A stretch of 11,483 nt of DNA. It comes from Comamonadaceae bacterium. GTDB lineage: Bacteria; Pseudomonadota; Gammaproteobacteria; Burkholderiales; Burkholderiaceae_C. Below, one piece after another: positions 1 through 6,568 of this stretch (position 1 is the stretch's first letter; the number at the start of each line of letters is the position of its first letter). The notes below the pieces were generated by a model that had not been told where the DNA came from, did no database searches, and saw nothing but the letters and a program-made list of their open reading frames with translations. The position numbers and the translations under genes were made by a program. Where the stretch lies: NCBI GenBank assembly GCA_947374485.1, contig CANCCF010000129.1, forward strand, positions 1-11,483. The letters run 5' to 3'.

Positions 1-306
1 AACCCCGCCTTCTGGAGGCGCATCAACCAATTGAATGTGGCCATGCTGGTGATTGAGACGGCCTTCAGCAACCGCGAGCGCGAACTGGCACAGCGCAGCC
101 AGCACCTGTCACCCGTGTCGCTGGCAGAAGAGTTGGACTGCATTGCCAAGAACAAGCGCTTCCCCGTCTACATCACCCATACCAAGCCCGCCGAAACCGA
201 GATGATCATGGCCGAAATACAGCAATTCGATCAGACTCTGCCTTTCGGCCCCCACGTCAGCCACGACATTCACTGGCTGCGCGCCGGTCAGGAGTTTGAG
301 ATATGA
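1..306 (+). CDS. Class II 3',5'-cyclic-nucleotide phosphodiesterase-like protein (C-terminal part)
   Basis: The reading frame is open from base 1 and ends at TGA 304-306, so about 101 C-terminal residues are present and the 5' end lies outside the window. The visible part contains VIETAFSNRE, a run on LSPVSLAEEL, and PVYITHTKPAE followed by a short tail. This matches the C-terminal pattern I know from metallo-beta-lactamase-fold class II cyclic-nucleotide phosphodiesterases (CpdP/yeast PDE1 type), which hydrolyse cAMP or cGMP. The HxHxDH metal-binding motif would be further upstream and cannot be seen, so catalytic competence is not testable here. The stop codon overlaps the next start (ATGA, 303-306), which implies co-transcription and translational coupling with the GAF-ATPase gene. 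A related MBL-fold hydrolase of other specificity is the main alternative. Confidence 0.68.
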   Translation, partial: NPAFWRRINQLNVAMLVIETAFSNRERELAQRSQHLSPVSLAEELDCIAKNKRFPVYITHTKPAETEMIMAEIQQFDQTLPFGPHVSHDIHWLRAGQEFEI

Positions 307-2726
307 GCGCCGTGCTGCCCCCCACCCTTTCCGACAAGTCGCCCGAGCAGGCGTTCTTCGAGTCGCAAAAACTGCCCTCGCAAACCCGCGGCATGACCTT
401 TGAGGCACTTTTCTACCGCCAGCTGCACCAGGTTACCGCGCGCATCCACGACACCGAAAACGTCGAGCAGATCATGCTCGAGACCAGCCAGGACATCTGC
501 AAGCTGCTCAATGCCGACCGCCTCACGCTCTACGCCATCAACGAAGACAGCACGGCCATCGTCTCCAAGATCAAGACCGGCCTCAACAGCAGCCGCGACC
601 TGAAGCTGCCCATCACGCCGCAAAGCATTGCCGGCTATGTGGCCTACAGCAAGAAGGCGCTGAACCTGCCCGATGTGTACGACGACGACGCACTGAAGCG
701 TATCCACCCCTCGCTCACGTTTTTGAAAGAGGTAGACCGGCGCTCCGGCTACCGCACCCGCCAGATGCTGGTGGCGCCCATTCTGGAAGGCAACCACCTG
801 CACGGCGTGTTGCAGGTCATCAACAACAAGAGCGATGAGCCCTTTGGCGCGCTGGAGCTCGACGGCGTGGCCGAGGTCTGCAAGACCTTGGCCACGGCCA
901 TCCGCCAGCGCGTCAAAAAGGGCGAAGAAGGCCCGCGCCGCAAGGCCACCAAATACGACGGCCTGGTGGCCGACGGTCTGCTCACCGATGACGAGCTGGG
1001 CCAGTGCGTGCAGGACGCGCGCAAGCAGGAACTGCCGGTTGAGCAAGTGCTCATCAGCACCTTCCGGGTCAAGCCCGCCCAAGTCGGCTCGGCGCTTTCC
1101 AAGTTTTTTGGCGTGCCCTACGAGGCCTTCAACCCCGGGCGCATCCGCATCGAAGCCCTGCAAGGTGCGCTCAAGCGCGAGTTTGTGGAGGAGCAGGGCT
1201 GGATCCCGCTGGAAGAGTCGCCTGAGGGCCTGCTGGTGATGTGCCGCGACCCCGAGGCCGTGCGCGGCGCGCGCGTGGTGCCGCAGGTCTTTCCGCGCAT
1301 GGCCAAGTTTGCCTACCGGGTCACCACCCTGTGGGACTTTGAGCAGACCCTGGCCCAGCTCTTTGGCGCCGCTGCAGACACCAGCAGCATTGACGATTTG
1401 CTGGCCGGTATGGAAGGTGGCCCGCTTGACGATGGCAGTGGTGAGGACTCCGCACTGGAGTCGGCCGCAGCCGACAATGAGCTCGTCAAATTCGTCAACA
1501 AGGTGATTCTGGACGCCTACAACCAGAAGGCCTCCGACATCCACATCGAGCCCATGCCGGGCAAGTTCAAGACCGGCATCCGCTTTCGCATCGACGGCGG
1601 CCTGGTGCCCTATGTGGAGGTGCCCGCCCACTTCCGCCAGGCCATGGTGACGCGCCTGAAGATCATGTGCGACCTCGACATCTCCGAGCGCCGCAAGCCG
1701 CAGGACGGCAAGATCAAATTCAAGAAATACGGCCCACTCGACATCGAGCTGCGCGTGGCCACCATCCCGTCCGCCGGTGGAGTGGAAGACGTGGTCATGC
1801 GGATCCTGGCCGCCGGCGAACCCATCCCGCTGGACAAGCTGGGTTTGACGCCGCACAACAAGGTACGGCTGGAGGCGACGGTTAGCAAGCCCTACGGCCT
1901 GTTTTACGTGTGCGGCCCCACCGGCTCGGGCAAGACCACCACCCTGCACAGCATCCTGAAGTATCTGAACACGCCCGACACCAAGATCTGGACTGCTGAA
2001 GACCCGGTGGAAATCACGCAAAAGGGCCTGCGCCAGGTGCAGATCAACAAGAAGGCGGGCATTGACTTCGCCCTCATCATGCGGGCCTTCCTGCGCGCTG
2101 ACCCGGACATCATCATGGTGGGCGAGTCACGCGACAAGGAGACCGTCTCCATGGGCGTGGAAGCGTCGCTTACCGGCCACCTGGTGTTCTCCACCCTGCA
2201 CACCAACTCCGCGCCCGAGTCCATCACCCGCCTGATGGACATGGGCATGGACCCCTTCAACTTCGCCGACGCCCTCTTGGGCATCCTGGCCCAGCGCCTG
2301 GCCCGGCGCCTGTGCGACTGCAAGCAAAGCTACGTGCCCGATGCCGAAGAACTGCGCCTGTTCGCTGCCGAATACGCCGAAGAGTTGCGCCACTCCAAGG
2401 CCTGGACCCTGGACTACGCAGGCGAGAGCAAAAAGATGGTCGAGCAGTGGATGCAGACCTACGGCGAGAACGGCCAGCTCCGGCTCTACCGCGCGGTGGG
2501 CTGCGACAAGTGCAACAAAACCGGCTACAAGGGCCGCGTCGGCTTGCACGAACTGCTGGTAGCCGACGACGGCATCAAAAAGCTCATACAGGAACGCGCA
2601 AGGGTTGCCGAACTCTTCGCAGCCTCGGTGGAGGGCGGTATGCGCACCCTGAAGATGGATGGCATGGAGAAGATCATGATGGGCCTGACGGATTTGAAAA
2701 TGGTCCGGCAGGTGTGTATCAAGTGA
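303..2726 (+). CDS. GspE/PulE/PilB-family secretion or pilus ATPase with N-terminal GAF domain
   Basis: This 807-residue cytoplasmic ATPase belongs to the family that powers type II secretion or type IV pilus extension. Residues about 35-205 form a GAF-like sensor domain. Residues about 220-280 resemble the T2SSE_N/MshEN module (LVADGLLTDDELGQ, then FFGVPYEAF). The motor follows: DIHIEP at 412-417, RFRIDG at 427-432, Walker A GPTGSGKTT at 538-546, Walker B-type DPDIIMVGES at 600-609, and the His box GHLVFSTLHTN at 625-635. A zinc-type cysteine set is present as CDC (671-673) and CDKC (734-737); the first pair is CxC. The Walker B tail reads GESRD where GEIRD is usual. ATG 303 follows AGGAG (290-294) by 8 nt and overlaps the upstream stop. 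GspE and PilB usually lack a GAF domain, so this is probably an accessory or regulated paralogue rather than the housekeeping PilB. The pilin gene downstream makes a pilus role plausible but unproven. Confidence 0.93.
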   Translation: MSAVLPPTLSDKSPEQAFFESQKLPSQTRGMTFEALFYRQLHQVTARIHDTENVEQIMLETSQDICKLLNADRLTLYAINEDSTAIVSKIKTGLNSSRDLKLPITPQSIAGYVAYSKKALNLPDVYDDDALKRIHPSLTFLKEVDRRSGYRTRQMLVAPILEGNHLHGVLQVINNKSDEPFGALELDGVAEVCKTLATAIRQRVKKGEEGPRRKATKYDGLVADGLLTDDELGQCVQDARKQELPVEQVLISTFRVKPAQVGSALSKFFGVPYEAFNPGRIRIEALQGALKREFVEEQGWIPLEESPEGLLVMCRDPEAVRGARVVPQVFPRMAKFAYRVTTLWDFEQTLAQLFGAAADTSSIDDLLAGMEGGPLDDGSGEDSALESAAADNELVKFVNKVILDAYNQKASDIHIEPMPGKFKTGIRFRIDGGLVPYVEVPAHFRQAMVTRLKIMCDLDISERRKPQDGKIKFKKYGPLDIELRVATIPSAGGVEDVVMRILAAGEPIPLDKLGLTPHNKVRLEATVSKPYGLFYVCGPTGSGKTTTLHSILKYLNTPDTKIWTAEDPVEITQKGLRQVQINKKAGIDFALIMRAFLRADPDIIMVGESRDKETVSMGVEASLTGHLVFSTLHTNSAPESITRLMDMGMDPFNFADALLGILAQRLARRLCDCKQSYVPDAEELRLFAAEYAEELRHSKAWTLDYAGESKKMVEQWMQTYGENGQLRLYRAVGCDKCNKTGYKGRVGLHELLVADDGIKKLIQERARVAELFAASVEGGMRTLKMDGMEKIMMGLTDLKMVRQVCIK

Positions 2727-2842
2727 TCAGAATTTTGTGACGAAAATGTCAAAGGTGACGAAATTTGACTGGATGAGTGGGCGATTCTGACGGTTTTTGT
2801 CGAAAAAGCGTCCTATTTACGGGAAGGCACTGGTCGTTTTGG

Positions 2843-2859
2843 TTGGCATGAAAGCTGCT
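2843..2859 (+). promoter_or_regulatory. Sigma-54 (RpoN) promoter match for pilA
   Basis: The sequence TTGGCATGAAAGCTGCT fits the RpoN consensus YTGGCACGRNNNTTGCW with two mismatches. The invariant GG (2845-2846) and GC (2857-2858) have the required 12-nt offset. Transcription would start near 2870, leaving a leader of about 40 nt before the pilin ATG. Pilin genes in Pseudomonas and many relatives are RpoN/PilR-dependent, so the position is what established knowledge predicts. Confidence 0.7.
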
Positions 2860-2897
2860 GCTACGTTGGCTCCCGGTTCTTTTTATTGTTGTTGATT

Positions 2898-2903
2898 AAG
2901 GAG
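2898..2903 (+). promoter_or_regulatory. pilA ribosome binding site
   Basis: AAGGAG is followed by a 6-nt spacer and ATG at 2910. This strong site decides the pilin start in favour of 2910 over an in-frame TTG at 2886. Confidence 0.88.
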
Positions 2904-2909
2904 TTGAAT

Positions 2910-3335
2910 ATGAAGCATTCCATGCAAAAGGTTCAAAAGGGTTTCACCCTGATTGAATTGATGATCGTTGTTGCGATTATTGGTATTTTGGCGGCTGTGG
3001 CTTTGCCTGCTTATCAGGATTACATATCCAAGGCAAAGTTCTCTGAAGTCGTTATTGGCACTTCTGCTGTCAAAACAGCCGTTGAGCTTTGCGTGCAAGA
3101 CGGCCAAGCAATTGCGAACTGTGATTCGGATACACAAGGAATTCCTGCCTCATATACCACCGGCGTGGGTCACCTCAAGGAACTGTCGGTAACGGATGGC
3201 GTCATTACTGCAAAAGCAAATACGATAAATGGACTTTCTGGCCAGACCTATGTGCTGAATCCAACAGTAACTGATGGCAAAGTCACCTGGACAACTGACC
3301 CTGGCTCTACTTGCTTGCCAAAACTTTGCAAATAA
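2910..3335 (+). CDS. pilA: Type IV pilin (PilA-like major pilin precursor)
   Basis: This 141-residue prepilin has a short leader MKHSMQKVQKG. A prepilin peptidase would cut between Gly11 and Phe12, followed by FTLIELMIVVAIIGILAAVA, the classic class IVa N-terminal helix. Glu16 is the conserved Glu5 of the mature protein (130 residues). The helix continues through YQDYISKAKFSEV. Four cysteines follow: C61 and C71 near the alpha/beta-loop region, and C135 and C140 close to the C-terminus, so two disulphides are possible. The usual type IVa pattern is a single C-terminal disulphide loop. The gene has a strong RBS, a sigma-54-type promoter and a strong terminator behind it, as expected for a highly expressed major pilin. 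Base composition is much more AT-rich than the flanking ATPase and PglL genes, suggesting horizontal exchange. A minor pilin is less likely given size and promoter. Confidence 0.95.
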   Translation: MKHSMQKVQKGFTLIELMIVVAIIGILAAVALPAYQDYISKAKFSEVVIGTSAVKTAVELCVQDGQAIANCDSDTQGIPASYTTGVGHLKELSVTDGVITAKANTINGLSGQTYVLNPTVTDGKVTWTTDPGSTCLPKLCK

Positions 3336-3346
3336 TGAGTTAACAA

Positions 3347-3372
3347 TTCGTCCATCAATTGTGATGGACGAA
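3347..3372 (+). other. 11-bp perfect inverted repeat (hairpin) after pilA
   Basis: The arms TTCGTCCATCA (3347-3357) and TGATGGACGAA (3362-3372) pair perfectly around an ATTG loop. There is no U-run directly behind it; only A-rich sequence follows before the next hairpin. It begins 11 nt after the pilin stop. It may protect the 3' end of an abundant pilin mRNA, or be a protein-binding dyad. Confidence 0.75.
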
Positions 3373-3378
3373 AATAAC

Positions 3379-3405
3379 AAAAAAGCACCGCGAGGTGCTT
3401 TTTTT
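3379..3405 (+). terminator. Rho-independent terminator after pilA
   Basis: The GCACC (3385-3389) and GGTGC (3394-3398) arms enclose a GCGA tetraloop of the stable GNRA class. The stem is extended by six As on the left pairing with the start of a seven-T run (3399-3405). The A-run/T-run symmetry makes it bidirectional in principle. It separates pilA from the downstream membrane glycosyltransferase gene, so pilA transcription should mostly stop here, with at most partial read-through. Confidence 0.9.
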
Positions 3406-3418
3406 ATTAGAGGCAGAA

Positions 3419-5056
3419 ATGCATAACAATATCAGTATCCAAAGGCCAGCAAATGCGGCAATTCTACTGTTCGTATTCATAATATTGTTGTATGGACAGT
3501 TTCTGTCAAACCCCATTATTTTTGATGATCTTTCATTCTTCTTGGTTGATGATGCTGGAGTGCAGCCCATAGATGCAATGGGTTTTAAATGGCTGGAGTC
3601 CCGGTCGCTTCCCTATGTGACCTTGACGTGGACCAAAATTTGGTTTGGTTTGGATTTGATATATTTCAGACTGGGCAACCTGATCTTGCATGTATTTACA
3701 GTAATTTCCCTGTATTGCCTTTTGCTATCTCTTTTCACCAATGTTCTGGTGCCGAAAAATTCCATATCGGTGACGCCGTATCAAGCTGCCTTCATTGGTG
3801 CAATGCTTTTTGGCTTGCACCCTGTTTCCACATACGCAGTAGGTTATCTGGTACAGCGCTCCATATTGATGGCAACCTTATTTGGATTTCTGTCCATGTT
3901 GGCGTATGTGCATGGAAGTTTGAAAAAAAACCAAGCACTAATATGGTCTAGTGCTCCAATGTATTACTTGTCAGTTTACTCCAAAGAGCATGCCATCATG
4001 ATGGTTTTTGTTCTGGCTGCTTTAACTCCATTGTTGCATTCTGACTGGATGCAAAAACTTCGTGAGCGCTGGCAATTGTTTGTAGTGATGTTATCTGTAG
4101 CCGCTTTTGTTGTGATTTCAAAAAAGTGGCTCCTGGGCTCAGTATATGAAGTTGATGCCAAAGCTTTGTTGGGTGCCGATCTCGGCAAACTAAGTTATCC
4201 GTACAGCATCATTACCCAGTGCGGGCTCTTTTTTAAATACTTTGCATTGTGGATATTTCCCAATGTGAATTGGATGTCGATTGACATGAAGGAGGTTTTT
4301 GTAAGGTCGATCAATTCACCACATATTTTATTTGTATTTTTGTATGTAGCTTGGGGGGTGTGGGGGCTTTGGTGGCTTTTGAAACGCGGTAACAAGGGTT
4401 TGGTTGGATTTGCCATGCTTTTTCCTTGGCTTTTATTTTGGAGCGAGTTGGCGTCAATTCGGATACAAGAACCATTTGTGTTGTACAGAAGTTATTTATG
4501 GGCTGGAGGAGGTTTCCTGGCGTTACCCGTTTTGATAAACAGTTTTGACAAAAAGTTGGTTGTGATAACTTCAATGGCTGTAGGATGTCTCCTGTTTATG
4601 CTAAGCATGGAGCGGTTGGTAACATTGTCGAATCCCATCTTGGTTTGGACAGATGCTAAAAAGCTGGTTGAAGGTAAACCTAATATTCAGGGTGCTGACC
4701 GCATCTACTACAATTTAGGAAGGCATCTTTTCTTGAGTGATATGTTGGATGAAAGTGAGGAAAATTTAAAAAAGGCCATAGCAATCGCACCAGAATTTGC
4801 GCCGCCTCACGGTGTGTTGGGTGCCGCATATAATAAACGTAATAAATGGGAAGAGGCGGTCTCTGAGTACAGTATCGCAATGGCCCTTAATCAAAATAAC
4901 GGTGAGCCACCCAGTTCCATTTATTTGATGGGGAGGGCGGGGTCCTATGAAAATTCTGGTCAATTGGAATTGGCGATAGTAGACTATCTTGCTGCATGCA
5001 AGATAGATATCAGAGTATGTGAAAAATTTCGGAAGCTTGCAGCATCGAAACAATAG
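3419..5056 (+). CDS. Polytopic membrane GT-C-like (TMTC/DUF1736-like) glycosyltransferase with C-terminal TPR domain
   Basis: This is a 545-residue inner-membrane protein; ATG 3419 follows AGAGG (3409-3413) by 5 nt, whereas the in-frame GTG at 3395 lies inside the terminator hairpin. The first membrane helix (about 13-30) is followed by an acidic pair D36-D37 (IIFDDLSFF) where GT-C enzymes carry their catalytic acidic residue. About nine further hydrophobic segments follow. The stretch around LFGLHPVSTYAVGYLVQR, with H134-P135, and SKEHA at 188-192 recall bacterial and eukaryotic TMTC/DUF1736 proteins. Residues about 428-535 form TPR-like repeats (NLGRHLFLSDMLDESEENLKKAIAIAP; WEEAVSEYSIAMAL). 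GT-C enzymes use polyprenyl-phosphate sugars and act on the periplasmic side. Lying between pilA and a PglL gene, it is a candidate pilin-modifying enzyme; the acceptor is inferred. The gene is AT-rich (one 60-base line, 4321-4380, has 24 G+C), unlike its right neighbour. It is a functional analogue, not a claimed homologue, of TfpW. Confidence 0.72.
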   Translation: MHNNISIQRPANAAILLFVFIILLYGQFLSNPIIFDDLSFFLVDDAGVQPIDAMGFKWLESRSLPYVTLTWTKIWFGLDLIYFRLGNLILHVFTVISLYCLLLSLFTNVLVPKNSISVTPYQAAFIGAMLFGLHPVSTYAVGYLVQRSILMATLFGFLSMLAYVHGSLKKNQALIWSSAPMYYLSVYSKEHAIMMVFVLAALTPLLHSDWMQKLRERWQLFVVMLSVAAFVVISKKWLLGSVYEVDAKALLGADLGKLSYPYSIITQCGLFFKYFALWIFPNVNWMSIDMKEVFVRSINSPHILFVFLYVAWGVWGLWWLLKRGNKGLVGFAMLFPWLLFWSELASIRIQEPFVLYRSYLWAGGGFLALPVLINSFDKKLVVITSMAVGCLLFMLSMERLVTLSNPILVWTDAKKLVEGKPNIQGADRIYYNLGRHLFLSDMLDESEENLKKAIAIAPEFAPPHGVLGAAYNKRNKWEEAVSEYSIAMALNQNNGEPPSSIYLMGRAGSYENSGQLELAIVDYLAACKIDIRVCEKFRKLAASKQ

Positions 5057-5092
5057 CTTTAGATTCGCAAAATATTATTCGGTTAACGGCAA

Positions 5093-6568
5093 GTGCTGCT
5101 ACTGGTTCTCCCTTGGCTCAATCCCCTCACCTACGGCCCCACCCACCCAGTGGTGCAGAGCCTGGCGGTGTGGGTGGCCACCGCACTGTGCGGCATGCAC
5201 TGGGCGCTGGTCCGCGTTGACCACGCCGCCAAGATCCAGACGGTAGCAGCAGCCTGGCTGCTGGCTGCCAGCGCCAGTGCCAGCATGGGCCTGCTGCAAT
5301 ACCTTGGTTATGCCGGGCATTTCAGCCCCTGGGTCAATTTTGTGGAGGCAGGCCAGGCCTATGCCAATTTGCGCCAGCGTAACCAGTTGGCCACATTGCT
5401 GGCCCTTGGTTTGTGTGCCCTGCTGTGGTGGCAGACGCAAGCAGCAACCGGCATGGCCCGCGCGGGCGCGAGGGCAGGGGTGCATGGCGCCTTGGCTGCA
5501 TTCGCGGCTCTTCTGGCCGCTGCCGACGCCGCCTCGGGCTCCCGAACCGGCTTGTTTCAATTGCTGCTGCTGATGGCAATGTGCCTGCTGTGGCAGCGCG
5601 GCCGGGCCACCTTGGTGTTCACTTTGATTACCTATGCCCTGGCTGCCGCCCTGTTGCCGCACCTGGCGGGCCTGGACCCTATGCACAGCGGCATTCTGGG
5701 GCGCATGGGCGAGGCCAGGTCGCCCTGCGCCAGCCGCCTGACACTGTGGTCCAACGTGCTGCAGCTCATCGTCCAAAAGCCCTGGCTGGGCTGGGGCTGG
5801 GGTGAACTGGGCTATGCGCACTTCATGACCCTGTACGAAGGCCCGCGGTTTTGCGAAATTCTGGGCAACGCGCACAACCTGCCGCTGCACCTCGCGGTGG
5901 TGCTGGGCCTGCCTGTGGCCCTGCTGGTGTGTGGCACGGCGCTCTGGCTGGTGCTGCGCGCCAAACCCTGGCGCGAGCAGGATGCCACGCGCCAAATGGC
6001 CTGGAGCGTGCTGGTGGTGCTTGGGTTGCACAGCCTGCTGGAATATCCCCTGTGGTACGGGCCATTCCAATTGGCGGCCTTGCTGGCGCTGTGGCTGCTG
6101 TGGCCACGTACCAAGGCCATGCGGGTATGCGTTGACGGCACGTTGAAGCTCTGGCCCCTGGCACTGGCCTCAGCCGTGCTGCTGGCGTGTGCTTATGCCG
6201 GTTGGGACTACTGGCGCATCAGCCAGATCTACCTGCCCGTGGCGCAGCGGGACGCGGCCTACCAAGACGACACGCTTGAGAAAATCCGCCCATCGTGGTT
6301 GTTTGCGGATCAGGTGAAATTTGCCGAACTGGGCATTACGCCACTGACACCGGACAACGCGCAGTATCTCCATGCGCTGGCCAAGGAGATGCTGCATTTC
6401 TCACCCGAGGCCAGTGTGGTGGCCAAGGTGATTGACAGCGCCCGGTTGCTGGGGCGAGATGACGAGGTGGCCTATTTCCGTGTGCGCTTCCAGGCGGCTT
6501 ATCCGCAGGAGTATGCGGCGTGGCAGGCCAGGCAAGCCGACTCACTCGGTGGCCACAAAACTCCCTGA
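5093..6568 (+). CDS. pglL: PglL-family protein O-oligosaccharyltransferase (Wzy_C domain), possibly with altered N-terminus
   Basis: This 491-residue polytopic inner-membrane protein transfers lipid-linked glycans to pilin or other periplasmic proteins in its family. The N-terminal LPWLNPLTYGP motif is followed by the NLRQRNQ segment (92-98), SGSRTG (148-153), GWGWGELGYAHF, GNAHNLPLH with H261, and HSLLEYPLWY (H313-P319). These are the conserved PglL_A/Wzy_C signatures. A soluble-looking C-terminal tail (about 370-491) matches the Wzy_C_2 region. The only available start is GTG 5093, because TAA lies in frame at 5084; there is no convincing Shine-Dalgarno sequence. The hydrophobic start is short relative to relatives I recall, so the first residues may have been replaced. 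The gene begins 36 nt after the GT-C gene and its last 27 bases overlap the end of moaC on the other strand. A Wzy polymerase or WaaL ligase is the alternative. Confidence 0.85.
   Translation: MLLLVLPWLNPLTYGPTHPVVQSLAVWVATALCGMHWALVRVDHAAKIQTVAAAWLLAASASASMGLLQYLGYAGHFSPWVNFVEAGQAYANLRQRNQLATLLALGLCALLWWQTQAATGMARAGARAGVHGALAAFAALLAAADAASGSRTGLFQLLLLMAMCLLWQRGRATLVFTLITYALAAALLPHLAGLDPMHSGILGRMGEARSPCASRLTLWSNVLQLIVQKPWLGWGWGELGYAHFMTLYEGPRFCEILGNAHNLPLHLAVVLGLPVALLVCGTALWLVLRAKPWREQDATRQMAWSVLVVLGLHSLLEYPLWYGPFQLAALLALWLLWPRTKAMRVCVDGTLKLWPLALASAVLLACAYAGWDYWRISQIYLPVAQRDAAYQDDTLEKIRPSWLFADQVKFAELGITPLTPDNAQYLHALAKEMLHFSPEASVVAKVIDSARLLGRDDEVAYFRVRFQAAYPQEYAAWQARQADSLGGHKTP

Larger units (their letters stand above)
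2727..2909 (+). promoter_or_regulatory. pilA upstream regulatory region
   Basis: This non-coding gap lies between the ATPase stop and the pilin start and is AT-richer than the DNA to its left. It contains GTGACGAAA twice, 18 bp apart (2737-2745 and 2755-2763). The first copy is part of the dyad TGAC-N6-GTCA (2738-2751). Further TGAC/TGTC-like words occur at 2766-2769 (TGAC), 2788-2791 (TGAC) and 2798-2801 (TGTC). An imperfect dyad runs GACG...CGTC at 2789-2812. Repeated sites 30-120 bp upstream of a sigma-54 element are what an NtrC-type activator such as PilR would need. PilR is inferred, because no pilR gene is in the window. Confidence 0.55.
2727..5095. other. AT-rich pilin/GT-C cassette inside GC-rich DNA
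   Basis: From just after the ATPase stop to the first codons of pglL the sequence is visibly AT-richer and uses A/T-ending codons. Example counts: 24 of 60 G+C in 4321-4380 against 45 of 60 in 5881-5940. The block holds exactly the pilA promoter, pilA, its terminator and the GT-C gene. I see no transposase, tRNA, or terminal repeats, so replacement by homologous recombination in the conserved flanks is more likely than insertion by a mobile element. Confidence 0.65.

Noticed and set aside
288..2021. Long minus-strand open frame (577 codons) opposite the GAF-ATPase gene
   Set aside because: It is a GC-rich shadow of a gene with full family motifs; the translation is rich in His, Ala, Gly and Leu with no recognisable domain.
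2789..2812. Rho-independent terminator for the ATPase gene
   Set aside because: The GACG/CGTC dyad has a mismatch, an A/T-only core and no following U-run; it is more likely regulatory or incidental.
2727..5095. Transposon or integrative element carrying pilA
   Set aside because: No transposase, integrase, tRNA target or matching terminal repeats seen; homologous replacement explains the block better.
5099..6070. Minus-strand open frame (323 codons) opposite pglL
   Set aside because: Gln/Pro/Gly-rich composition with no domain pattern, while the plus frame has clear PglL motifs.
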